Origin: TMED8 sp038125725
GTDB lineage: Bacteria > Pseudomonadota > Alphaproteobacteria > Rhodospirillales > Casp-alpha2
Assembly: GCA_038125725.1 (NCBI GenBank)
Contig: JAYPEK010000016.1
Coordinates: 1-64,000 of the forward strand
DNA length: 64,000 nucleotides
Reading direction: 5' to 3'
Both the position numbers and the translations under genes were made by a program. The notes under the pieces were generated by a model. The model was not told the DNA's origin and did no database searches. It saw nothing but the letters and a program-made list of their open reading frames with translations. This document shows, in pieces, positions 8,570 to 16,699 of this stretch (its first letter is position 1; every line of letters begins with the position of its first letter).

Positions 8570-9946
8570 TTAGCGGTAGGCGACGAGTTCGGCGCCGTTG
8601 GCCAGAAAATAGACGCTTCCATCGGCGACGACGGGCGCGACAGTGACACCGTCGGGCATTTCGACGACCCCCAGCAGCCGGCCGTTATAAGGCGAAATGG
8701 CCAGCGCTTCCTCGCTCGAGCCGGCGACGATCAGCCGGTCGCTGGCCAGTACCGGGCCGGTCCAGACGATCGGGTCTTCCTTGTCTTCTGGGTCTTCGAA
8801 GCGGGGCAGGCCGCGCACCCAATGGACCTTGCCAGTCTTGCGGGAAACGGCGGCCAGTTCGGAATCGGTCGTCAGCACGAAGATGTAATCACCCGCCACC
8901 CAAGGCGTCTCGATGCCGGCGATTTCGTTGGTCCAGATACGCTGTCCGGTGCGGATGTCGATGGCGGTCATCACGGCGCCGTTGGAGATTGCGATGACGA
9001 GGTCGCGGTCGATCACCGGATTGCCGCGAATACCGGCCAGGTTAGAGAGCACATCGGTGCGCCGCGCGGCGGTCAGTGAATCCTGCCAGAGCACGCGGCC
9101 GTTCTCCACCTTCAGCGCGATCAGTTCGCCCGACGTGTAGGGCACCACAACGACGCCCTTGTCGACGGCCGGGCTAGCGCCGCCCAGCACGCTGGCGATC
9201 TGCGGCAGGCCGCGATGCTGCCAGAGAGTCTCGCCGGTCTTGGCGTTCAGTGCAAACAACTGGTTGTTCATGGTGACGACGAACAACCGTCCGCCGCGCG
9301 CGGTCGGCGCGGCGCGCATGGGCGCGGTCATGTTCTTGCGCCAGATCAGTTTGCCCGTCTTGGCGTCGAGCGCGATGGCCTCGGCGAAACCCGTCGTGAC
9401 GAAAAGCATGCCGTCCTCGAAGGCGAGGCCGCCGCCGATATGCGCGTCGTCGTCATCCTCGGGCTCCAACTCGACCTCCCAAATGAGGTCGCCGTCCTTG
9501 GCGGCAAAGGCGCTGACGCGGCTGTGGGCATCGATGGTGAAGACCTTGCCGTCGGCGACCACAGGCGTGGCGTTGAGGCGCTCTTCGTCATCCGCGCCGG
9601 CGCCGATGTCGGCAGACCAGGCACGGTTGATCGCGTCGGCGACCTGGATATGGTACATGGCGTGGTTGGCGTAGCCGCCGGCCTGCGGCCATGCGGCGTT
9701 GGGCGTCGGCTGCGGCAGCAGGATCGGCTGCCCGGCGAGGGCCTCGTCCGCCGATAGACTGCGATCGTTTTCCAGGACCGAGATGCGCGTACCCGGCAGT
9801 GGTGGCTGCGGGCCCTTGCCCTGCCAGCGGTCCATGGTGTCGCTGATGGTGTCGCAACCGCCGAGCGCGACCAGGGCCAGCAGCGCCAATAGCGCCGGAG
9901 CCTTAATCCGTCGCGGTAGAGGCCGGTTTTCCATCATGTCAGCCAT
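8570..9946 (-). CDS. bamB: outer membrane assembly lipoprotein BamB (PQQ-repeat beta-propeller)
   Basis: A 458-residue lipoprotein that supports the BAM complex in inserting outer-membrane beta-barrels. The N-terminus has a basic stretch, a hydrophobic core and a lipobox ending LVALGGC, so it is exported and lipidated. The rest is a series of PQQ-like blades with repeats of the form GKLIW, GETLWQH, GRVLWQD, GQRIWTN and GKVHWVRG. The start could be the ATG at 9946 or the ATG pair a few codons in. It is between a TPR protein and der, the conserved yfgM-bamB-der order. Confidence 0.92.
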   Translation of the reverse strand: MADMMENRPLPRRIKAPALLALLALVALGGCDTISDTMDRWQGKGPQPPLPGTRISVLENDRSLSADEALAGQPILLPQPTPNAAWPQAGGYANHAMYHIQVADAINRAWSADIGAGADDEERLNATPVVADGKVFTIDAHSRVSAFAAKDGDLIWEVELEPEDDDDAHIGGGLAFEDGMLFVTTGFAEAIALDAKTGKLIWRKNMTAPMRAAPTARGGRLFVVTMNNQLFALNAKTGETLWQHRGLPQIASVLGGASPAVDKGVVVVPYTSGELIALKVENGRVLWQDSLTAARRTDVLSNLAGIRGNPVIDRDLVIAISNGAVMTAIDIRTGQRIWTNEIAGIETPWVAGDYIFVLTTDSELAAVSRKTGKVHWVRGLPRFEDPEDKEDPIVWTGPVLASDRLIVAGSSEEALAISPYNGRLLGVVEMPDGVTVAPVVADGSVYFLANGAELVAYR

Positions 9947-9969
9947 TCGAATCGATCCAGTTCAGCGCG

Positions 9970-10647
9970 TCAATTGGTTTTGGCGGCCGGCTGCATGCCG
10001 GTAATGGCGAGCATTTCGTTGGCGCGCGAGCGCACGCCCTGGGGCGCGCCGGCGGTCTCGGCCAATTCCTTGAAGATCGTGCCGGCGGTTTTCATGTCGC
10101 CGCTGCCGAGCGCCGCCAGTGCCTGAACCTCGCGGGCGTTGTGCTTCCAGGGCGACCCGCCGCTGGCCAGTTCACCGGCCCGGGCGACCAGGCTGCCACC
10201 GGCGCCGGCGTCCAATTCCTGCAGCGCGCCCAACACTACCGCCAGTTCGCGATAGACGGCATCGATGCCGCTGTCGTCGGCAAGCGCGGCGTAGAGCTTG
10301 GCGGCGCCGGCGGGATCGCCGTTCTTGCCGGTCACGGCGGCGGCACGGAAGCGCGCCAGCATGGCATAGCCGGCGTCGGCGTTCTGACCGAGCGTATTCA
10401 ACGCGCCGAGCGCGTCTTCGGCCTTCCCGTCGTTGGCCAGTTTGGCCGCGTCGGCGAAGCGCTCGCCCTGCTGCATGCGCTGGTCCAGGTCGTAGCTCTG
10501 CCAGGCCTTGGTACCCGCGACGCCGATGACGATCGCCAACGCGCCGGCGATGGCGTAGTTGCCGTAGGTATTCCAGAGCTTTTCCAGGCGCTCCTGCTTT
10601 AGATCCTCTTCGATCTCGCGGAGCAGGACGTCTTGTTCGTCGGCCAC
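9970..10647 (-). CDS. YfgM-like membrane-anchored TPR protein
   Basis: A 225-residue protein of the YfgM/TPR_21 family. A cytoplasmic N-terminus (LLREIEEDLKQERLEKLW) precedes one transmembrane helix at about residues 30-47 (AIAGALAIVIGVAGTKAW), followed by a periplasmic helical repeat region rich in Ala, Leu and Gly. In E. coli the homologue binds the SecYEG translocon and helps periplasmic chaperones. The gene ends 23 bases before bamB and is the first gene of the bamB-der block. Confidence 0.85.
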   Translation of the reverse strand: MADEQDVLLREIEEDLKQERLEKLWNTYGNYAIAGALAIVIGVAGTKAWQSYDLDQRMQQGERFADAAKLANDGKAEDALGALNTLGQNADAGYAMLARFRAAAVTGKNGDPAGAAKLYAALADDSGIDAVYRELAVVLGALQELDAGAGGSLVARAGELASGGSPWKHNAREVQALAALGSGDMKTAGTIFKELAETAGAPQGVRSRANEMLAITGMQPAAKTN

Positions 10648-10728
10648 GTCACTTCCTTTTCAAGGTGATTGCCGGGAATGGCGCCACAACATACTTGCGT
10701 CGGGGGCCATTCTCAAGCGGCGTTGGCG

Positions 10729-11292
10729 CTATTCGGCGGCTTCTGCGCGCCACTTGATGGAGCAACCCATGGAGGCCGTCTGTTGCTCGGGGCCATGGCC
10801 GGTCTCCGCCACCTGGGTCATGGCTTCCAGCAACTCGCGCCGGGCGCCAACGGGGGCGGGCTTGGCGCCGGATTCATCCAGCCGGCCACGGTACTGCAGT
10901 TCCAGATCGGCGTTGAAGCCGAAGAAATCGGGCGTGCAGACGGCATCATAGGCCCGCGCCACCTCCTGCGTGGTGTCGATCACGTAGGGGAAGGTGAAGC
11001 CGCGTTTCTCGGCGAACAACACCATGTTGTCGAATGAATCGTCGGCATTGTATTCCGGGTCGTTGGACATAATGGCGATGATACCGATGCCTTTTTCCTG
11101 CAGGACCTTGGCGTCCTCGACCAGGCGCTCGGCGACGGCTTTGACATAGGGGCAGTGATTACAGATGAACATCACCAGCGTACCGTTCGGGCCCTTCACG
11201 TCGGCCAGCGTGTAGATCTTGCCATCGGTGCCTTCGAGGGAGAAATCTCGGGCTTTCCAGCCAAAGTCACAAATCGGGGTTTGGACAGCCAT
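10729..11292 (-). CDS. thioredoxin-fold (redoxin) family protein
   Basis: A 187-residue thioredoxin-like protein of the AhpC/TSA-redoxin group. The expected N-terminal redox motif is FICNHCPYVKA, a CxxC at about residues 39-42, followed by the canonical cis-Pro region at DAVCTPDFF. The chosen ATG at 11292 follows gaggaaagcg and begins MAVQTPICDFGWKARDFSL. A longer reading to 11466 runs into the intergenic region and has no family support. The protein is cytoplasmic, with no signal peptide. The substrate is unknown. Confidence 0.85.
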   Translation of the reverse strand: MAVQTPICDFGWKARDFSLEGTDGKIYTLADVKGPNGTLVMFICNHCPYVKAVAERLVEDAKVLQEKGIGIIAIMSNDPEYNADDSFDNMVLFAEKRGFTFPYVIDTTQEVARAYDAVCTPDFFGFNADLELQYRGRLDESGAKPAPVGARRELLEAMTQVAETGHGPEQQTASMGCSIKWRAEAAE

Positions 11293-11469
11293 GGGTCTCG
11301 CTTTCCTCGGATGATGAGGATGCCCGGGGTTGTAGCATTTTTCCCGCTGTGGGGAAACGGAAACCCTAAAATTCCTTGGCTTTTTCGGGTCGCCGACGGG
11401 GGTGGTTAATGCGCTGTTAATGGGATCCGTGCTAGGGTCCGCATTCCAGAGAACGAGAGGCGACATTCC

Positions 11470-11850
11470 ATGAAAGATGTCTATTTCCGTCGTATCGCGG
11501 CCCTGTTGCCGGCGTTGTCGCTAGTGCTGTTGAGCGCCTGCACGGCGCCGACGGTTGCCACCGGCGTGCCCGGTGTCGCTCAGCTCGACATGATGACGGT
11601 CGTCGGAACCGACAAGACCATCCTCGATCACGTGGTTTCCTATTCCAGCGGCAAGGATTGCTCCTACGTCAACGTGGAAAAGGGCAACGAGTACTGCAAG
11701 GAAGACGAAAAGGTGATCAAGCCGCAGGTCTATTGCCACAACACGCTGGGCAGCGTCACCTGCTATGAGCGTCCCGACCCTTACGGCAACGGCGAGCGGG
11801 TCAACGGCAACAACGAACACAACATGGTGACCACCCAGAAGGCGCGCTGA
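11470..11850 (+). CDS. small putative lipoprotein, unknown function
   Basis: A 126-residue protein with an N-terminal signal and the lipobox LLSAC (Cys 24), so it should be anchored in the envelope. The mature part has four more cysteines (KDCSY, EYCKE, VYCHN, VTCYE), which could form two disulfides, and a polar Asn/Gly-rich tail. I do not recognise a named family. It is divergent from the thioredoxin-like gene across about 180 bases and 43 bases ahead of a Sel1-repeat gene. Confidence 0.75.
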   Translation: MKDVYFRRIAALLPALSLVLLSACTAPTVATGVPGVAQLDMMTVVGTDKTILDHVVSYSSGKDCSYVNVEKGNEYCKEDEKVIKPQVYCHNTLGSVTCYERPDPYGNGERVNGNNEHNMVTTQKAR

Positions 11851-11893
11851 ATTTCGTTTCTCGCACGCCGATTTCCTTTTACAACCGACGACC

Positions 11894-12619
11894 ATGCGGA
11901 TTCTCTATTGGATCGTTGTCCTCGGCGCGCTTTTGCTGTCCGGCGCCAGCGCTTTCCTGTTCTTCGGCGAAACCAACATGGACGAGGAAGCCCTGGCGCG
12001 GGCCAAGTTCGATGCCGATCTGACGGCGGCGGAAAGCGCGGCCGAAGCCGGCGGCCCGACGGCGCAATACCGGCTGGCGATGACGTTGCTGGATGCGCCG
12101 GAGGACGACCTTCGTGATCCGGCTCAGGCGCGGGTCTGGCTCCGCAAGGCGGCGGCACAGGGACATATCGAGGCCCAATTCGAACTGGCGATGCTTTTCG
12201 CGCGTGGTGACGGCGTGCCGCAAAGCTACCACCGCGCGGCGGAATGGCTGCGGCTCGCGGCCGGATTGGGCCGGAATCGGGAAGCGCAATTCAGGCTCGG
12301 CGACATGTATTTCCACGGCCGCGGCGTGCCGCACGACTATAGCGCGGCGCTCGGCTGGTTTCTGAAGGCGGCCGAACGCGGCCATCCGGTGGCCCAGCAC
12401 GTGGTCGGCGTCATGTACGCCGAGGGCTGGGGCGTCGATGTCGACAATATCGAGGCCTACAAGTGGTTGACACTGGCCCTGCCGGCGCGCGATAGGGTGC
12501 GGGCCTACGATCCCAACCAGGATCCGCAGGCCATGCGCGAGGCGTTGCTGCTTCGCATGAACCAATCGCAAATCGATCTGGCCCGAAAACGGGTCGCCGC
12601 CTGGAAACCTTCCGAATGA
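11894..12619 (+). CDS. Sel1-like repeat protein
   Basis: A 241-residue exported or membrane-anchored protein. The N-terminal hydrophobic segment (WIVVLGALLLSGASAFLFF) acts as a signal or anchor. Four or so Sel1/TPR-like repeats follow, with signatures such as AQYRLAMTLL, AQFELAMLFARGDGV, AQFRLGDMYFHGRGV and AQHVVGVMYAEGWGV, each followed by A..W...AA.. helices. Such proteins act as scaffolds for protein-protein contacts. Its stop overlaps the next start by 4 bases (ATGA), so it is coupled to the HAD hydrolase gene. The partner is unknown. Confidence 0.87.
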   Translation: MRILYWIVVLGALLLSGASAFLFFGETNMDEEALARAKFDADLTAAESAAEAGGPTAQYRLAMTLLDAPEDDLRDPAQARVWLRKAAAQGHIEAQFELAMLFARGDGVPQSYHRAAEWLRLAAGLGRNREAQFRLGDMYFHGRGVPHDYSAALGWFLKAAERGHPVAQHVVGVMYAEGWGVDVDNIEAYKWLTLALPARDRVRAYDPNQDPQAMREALLLRMNQSQIDLARKRVAAWKPSE

Positions 12620-13371
12620 CCACCGTCAAAGCCATTACCTTCGATCTCTGGGATACCATCATGTCGGATGAGTCCGACGAACCGAAGCGTGCGGCGCAAG
12701 GCTTGAAAAGCAAGCCCGAGACGCGTCACGAGATGGTGCTGGAAGCACTCAATCGCCACCATCCGATTTCTTCCGACGAACTGGCCATCGCCTACAAGGT
12801 CGCCAATGCCGCTTTCGTCAAATGCTGGCAGGGCCATTCGATCACCTGGACGGCACGCGAGCGGCTGGAAGTTCTGCTCAATGGGTTGGTCCGTTCTCTG
12901 CCCGAAGGCGAACTGGATGACCTGGCCGACGTCATGGCGCGCATGGAACTGGACGTGCCGCCCGATCCGATCACCGGCGCCGCCGAGGCCATCGCCGAAC
13001 TGGCGGCGCGCTACAAGCTCTGCATCGTTTCAGACACCATCATCACGTCCGGGCCGGGGCTCAGGGAATTGCTCGATATTCATGGGTTGAAGCGGCATTT
13101 CAGCGGCTTCGCCTTCTCCGACGAAGTCGGCCACGCCAAGCCGCACCCCGACATGTTCGAGAGTGCCAGGCGCCAGATGGGGGTGGAGTACGAGGAAATG
13201 GTGCATATCGGCGACCGCGACCACAACGACATCAAGGGCGCCCAGGCCATGGGCATGCGCGCCGTGCTGTTCACCGCCAAGCGCGACGTCGATGCTGGCC
13301 ACACGTCCGCCGACGCCATCTGTGGGGCGCACGCGGATCTGCCGGCGGTGATCGAGGGGTTGAACCGATGA
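12616..13371 (+). CDS. HAD-family hydrolase
   Basis: A 251-residue haloacid-dehalogenase-superfamily phosphatase-like enzyme. Motif I is FDLWDTI with the nucleophile Asp, motif II is IVSDT, motif III includes the Lys of GHAKPHP, and motif IV is HIGDRDHND. A helical cap lies between motifs I and II. The substrate is not predictable. It overlaps both the upstream Sel1 gene and the downstream amidotransferase by 4 bases, forming a tightly coupled three-gene unit. Confidence 0.88.
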   Translation: MTTVKAITFDLWDTIMSDESDEPKRAAQGLKSKPETRHEMVLEALNRHHPISSDELAIAYKVANAAFVKCWQGHSITWTARERLEVLLNGLVRSLPEGELDDLADVMARMELDVPPDPITGAAEAIAELAARYKLCIVSDTIITSGPGLRELLDIHGLKRHFSGFAFSDEVGHAKPHPDMFESARRQMGVEYEEMVHIGDRDHNDIKGAQAMGMRAVLFTAKRDVDAGHTSADAICGAHADLPAVIEGLNR

Positions 13372-14222
13372 GTGGCCTCAAGTTCCTGTTGGCGGAAGGC
13401 AATACCCGCGAACGTAATGCCGAGGCCATCGCCGCCGGGGCGCGCACCAACACCGATTGTTTTTCCGAAATCCTGCTGGCGACCGTACCCGATTGCGTCA
13501 TCGAAATCTGCAATCCCGCCGATCTCGATGCGGTGCTGCCGGCGGGGACCGCGCTGGAGCAGTTCGATGGCTTCATGATGAGCGGTTCGGCGCTCAACAT
13601 TCCGGGTGGCGAGGACGATCCGCGCGTCCAGCGCCAGATCGACCTAGCCCGGGCGGTGTTCGACACGGGCGTTCCGTTCTACGGCAGTTGCTGGGGGCTG
13701 CAGGTGGCTGCCGCCGCGGCCGGCGGTACCGTCGCGGCCAATCCCAAGGGCTGCGAGATGGCGGTGGCGCGCAAGGTGGCGCTGAGCGAGGACGGCAGCG
13801 ACCACCCGCTCTATAGCGGCAAGCACCGGGTGTTCGACGCGCCGGCGGTGCATGTGGACGAGGTGACCGCGCTGCCGCCGGGGGCGACGCTGTTGGCTTC
13901 CAACGATTTCTCCAAGGTCCAGGGTGCCTGCTTCACCTACGGCAAGGGCACCTTCTGGGGGGTGCAATATCACCCGGAATTCGATCTCGCCGACATGGCG
14001 GTGCTGGTCCGGCGCTATACCCGGCGCCTCGTCGACCAGGGCTTCTTCGATGGCCCCGAAGCCGCCGAGGCCCATGCGGGACGTTTGGTTGAATTGCACC
14101 GGAACCCCGAGCGCAAGGACCTGGCCTGGTCGTTGGGCCTGGACGGCGACATTCTCGATCCGAAACTGCGCTGGCGCGAGATCGTCAATTGGGTGGAGTT
14201 CGCGGTGAAGCCGGAAGCCTGA
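13368..14222 (+). CDS. type 1 glutamine amidotransferase
   Basis: A 284-residue class I glutamine amidotransferase (GMP-synthase-like GATase domain). The catalytic triad is visible: the nucleophile Cys in FYGSCWGLQV, and His and Glu in VQYHPEFD. No synthetase domain is fused, so it either donates ammonia to a partner or hydrolyses a gamma-glutamyl compound. The gene touches the convergent marC gene stop-to-stop in a shared TGATCA. A glutamine-synthetase-like ligase is encoded about 2.5 kb away on the other strand; a shared gamma-glutamyl pathway is conceivable but unproven. Confidence 0.85.
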   Translation: MSGLKFLLAEGNTRERNAEAIAAGARTNTDCFSEILLATVPDCVIEICNPADLDAVLPAGTALEQFDGFMMSGSALNIPGGEDDPRVQRQIDLARAVFDTGVPFYGSCWGLQVAAAAAGGTVAANPKGCEMAVARKVALSEDGSDHPLYSGKHRVFDAPAVHVDEVTALPPGATLLASNDFSKVQGACFTYGKGTFWGVQYHPEFDLADMAVLVRRYTRRLVDQGFFDGPEAAEAHAGRLVELHRNPERKDLAWSLGLDGDILDPKLRWREIVNWVEFAVKPEA

Positions 14223-14870
14223 TCAGGTCCCGATCAAACCACTGCTTTTCAGCCCGTCGAACACGAACTGTACTGCCAGCGCGGTTAGCAGCACGCCGAA
14301 CACCCGCGAAATCACGTGCAGCCCGGTGACGCCGAGGAGCCGCTGCACCTGGGTGGCGATCAGCAACAAAACGAAGGTAATGGTGACGACGCTGAGCATG
14401 GCGCCGGCCACTGCCGCCGCCAGCTTGAGATCGCCATGGGTGTTGCTCATCAACAGCACTGCCGCGCCCATGGCGCCTGGCCCGGCGATCAACGGGGTCG
14501 CCAGCGGGAACACCGAAACGTCGTCCTTCTGCGTCGCCTCGCGGGTTTCATCGGCGGTGGTCGACGTGCCGCCGCTGGGCTCGGCGAATACCAGCTTGAT
14601 GCCGATCAACAACAAGAGGATGCCGCCGGCGGTCCGGAGTGCGGGCAGCGTGATGCCCATGTAGGTCAGGACGCCGTTGCCGAAGACCAGGAAGGCGGAA
14701 AGGATGGTCGCCGCGATCAGGCAGCCCTTGATGGCCATGCGGCGGCGCTGTGCCGGCGGGTTCGATGCCGTTAGGGCCGCGAAAATGGCGGCGACGTCGA
14801 CGGGGCCGATCGTGGCGAAGAAGGTCGCGAAGGCGACCAAGGCGGTTTCCAGGACAGACGGCGGGATCAA
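14223..14870 (-). CDS. MarC family integral membrane protein
   Basis: A 215-residue protein with six predicted membrane helices and the MarC/UPF0056 pattern. FFATIGPVDVAAIF is near the N-terminus, GGILLLLIGIKLVF in the third helix, and FPLATPLIAGPGAM in the fourth. Its function in the family is poorly defined; it was once linked to antibiotic resistance by mistake. It overlaps the upstream Fe-alcohol dehydrogenase gene by 4 bases and is the last gene of that operon. Confidence 0.9.
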   Translation of the reverse strand: MIPPSVLETALVAFATFFATIGPVDVAAIFAALTASNPPAQRRRMAIKGCLIAATILSAFLVFGNGVLTYMGITLPALRTAGGILLLLIGIKLVFAEPSGGTSTTADETREATQKDDVSVFPLATPLIAGPGAMGAAVLLMSNTHGDLKLAAAVAGAMLSVVTITFVLLLIATQVQRLLGVTGLHVISRVFGVLLTALAVQFVFDGLKSSGLIGT

Positions 14871-16027
14871 AGCCGCCCCGCCATGGCGGCCTCGTACATG
14901 GCCAGCATTTCCGCCTTGCCGGCGGGCACCGGATTGCCGCCGGCGGTCGGGTCCTCGGCCGCCATCGCCGCCAGTTCTTCAAGCCGCGCTTCCTCGACGC
15001 CCAGGGGTTGCGGCGTGTGCGGAATCTCGAAGGTCTGGCGCAGGTCCAGCGTCCAATTCAGCACCGCCTCGAAGCCGTCGCCCGAAAAACCTAGGAAGCG
15101 CGCCAGGCGTTCCAGGCGTTCCGCGATGGCGGCGCGGTTGTTGATCAGCACATAGGGCGTGAACACCGCATTGGTGAGTCCATGATGGGCGTTGTAGATG
15201 GCGCCGACGGGATGGCTCAGGGAATGGATGGCGCCGAGGCCCTTCTGAAACGCCGTCGCGCCCATGGCCGCTGCCGACATCATGTGCGCGCGCGCTTCCA
15301 GGTCGGCGCCATCGGCGACCGCCTTGGGCAGCCAGTCTTTGATCAGCCGCAGGCCCTCGACGGCGATGCCGTCCGCCATCGGGTGGTAGCCCGGCGCGCA
15401 ATAGGCTTCCAGGCAGTGCGCCAGCGCATCCATGCCGGTCCAGGCCGTCAGGTTGGCGGGCAGGCCGGCGACCAATTTGGGATCGCAGATCACCGTCGCC
15501 GGCATCATCTTGGGGTGGAAGATGATCTTCTTGGTGTGGGTTTCCTCGTTGGTGATGACCGACGCGCGACCCACTTCCGAGCCGGTGCCGGATGTGGTCG
15601 GCACGGCGACGATGGGAAGGATGGCGCTCTCGTCGGCGCGGGTCCAGTTGTCGCCGATGTCCTCGAAATCCCAGAGCGGGCGGGTCTGGCCGGCGGCGAA
15701 GGCGATGGCCTTGCCGGCGTCCATGGCACTGCCGCCGCCCCAGGCGATGACCCCGTCATGGCCGCCCGAGCGCAACACTTGGACGCCGGCTTCGACATTG
15801 GAAGCGACCGGATTGGGCTGGATGTCGGAAAACACGGCTGCCTGGAGCCCGGCTTCGTTGAGCGCGGCCAGGCCGTCGGCGATCATCGGCAGGCCAGCCA
15901 GACCCGGATCGGTGACCAGCAATGGCTTCCCCATGCCGGCGGCGCCGCAGACCTTGGCCAGTTCGGCAATGCGGCCGGCACCGAAGCGCACGGCGGTCGG
16001 GTAGTTCCAGTTGGAAGAAAGCGTCAT
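14867..16027 (-). CDS. iron-containing alcohol dehydrogenase
   Basis: A 386-residue group III (iron-dependent) alcohol dehydrogenase. The N-terminal NAD-binding region has WGGGSAMDAGKAIA. The metal ligands lie in DALAHCLEAY, IHSLSHPVGA and YNAHHGLTNAV. TSGTGSEV is the family signature. It reduces aldehydes or oxidises alcohols; the exact substrate is unknown. It sits between a LysE exporter and marC in a same-strand set headed by a glutamine-synthetase-like gene. Confidence 0.92.
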   Translation of the reverse strand: MTLSSNWNYPTAVRFGAGRIAELAKVCGAAGMGKPLLVTDPGLAGLPMIADGLAALNEAGLQAAVFSDIQPNPVASNVEAGVQVLRSGGHDGVIAWGGGSAMDAGKAIAFAAGQTRPLWDFEDIGDNWTRADESAILPIVAVPTTSGTGSEVGRASVITNEETHTKKIIFHPKMMPATVICDPKLVAGLPANLTAWTGMDALAHCLEAYCAPGYHPMADGIAVEGLRLIKDWLPKAVADGADLEARAHMMSAAAMGATAFQKGLGAIHSLSHPVGAIYNAHHGLTNAVFTPYVLINNRAAIAERLERLARFLGFSGDGFEAVLNWTLDLRQTFEIPHTPQPLGVEEARLEELAAMAAEDPTAGGNPVPAGKAEMLAMYEAAMAGRL

Positions 16028-16042
16028 GTTGTTGTTTTTCCT

Positions 16043-16663
16043 TCAGCGCCGTTCGGAGACGGCCAGAGCGAAACCGCCGATGGCGAACACGGCGGCAAAA
16101 AGACGATTGCGGATCAAGGCCTGCCGGCGGCTGCGGATCAGCCGCCCCAGGTGGCCGGCGGCGAAGCCGTAGGCGGTATAGATGGCGAGACAGAGTGCCA
16201 CCGATGTTGCGCCCATGATGACCAGGCTGGCGGAGGGATCGGCTTCCGCGTTGAGAAACGGCGGATAGACGAGGATATAGGAAAGCGCCGATTTCGGATT
16301 GGTCAGCGAGATCAGCGCCGCCTTGGAGAAAACGCCGGTGGCTTCCGGCAATGTCAGCGGCCGCTCGCTCAATGTGTCGGTGGGCGCATGCCAGGTCTTC
16401 CAGGCGAGATAGATCAGATACCCCACACCGGCCCAGCGCAGCACCTCGAAGGCAGCGGCCGACGCTGCCAAGAACGCCAACAGCCCCAATCCGACCAACA
16501 CCACGTAGACCGTCACCGCCAGCGCGAAACCGGCGGCGGCGGCGAACGATGCGCGCAGGCCGCGGCGGCTGCCGACGGCCATGACATAGACGCTGTTCGG
16601 GCCCGGAAAGGCGACGAAGGCGAACCAGATGGCGACGAAGGCGGCCCAGGTTTCGAAACTCAT
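16043..16663 (-). CDS. LysE family amino-acid exporter
   Basis: A 206-residue membrane protein of the LysE/RhtB family with about five to six helices. The family signature PGPNSVYVMAVGSRRGLRA starts at about residue 20, followed by YLIYLAWKTW and the fourth-helix SLTNPKSALSYI. These proteins export amino acids or their derivatives. Its position directly after a glutamine-synthetase-like gene suggests export of an amino acid or gamma-glutamyl product; this is inference. Confidence 0.88.
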   Translation of the reverse strand: MSFETWAAFVAIWFAFVAFPGPNSVYVMAVGSRRGLRASFAAAAGFALAVTVYVVLVGLGLLAFLAASAAAFEVLRWAGVGYLIYLAWKTWHAPTDTLSERPLTLPEATGVFSKAALISLTNPKSALSYILVYPPFLNAEADPSASLVIMGATSVALCLAIYTAYGFAAGHLGRLIRSRRQALIRNRLFAAVFAIGGFALAVSERR

Positions 16664-16699
16664 GTTAGTGCGGCTCCAAGGTGGTGGCGGCGACGCCGG

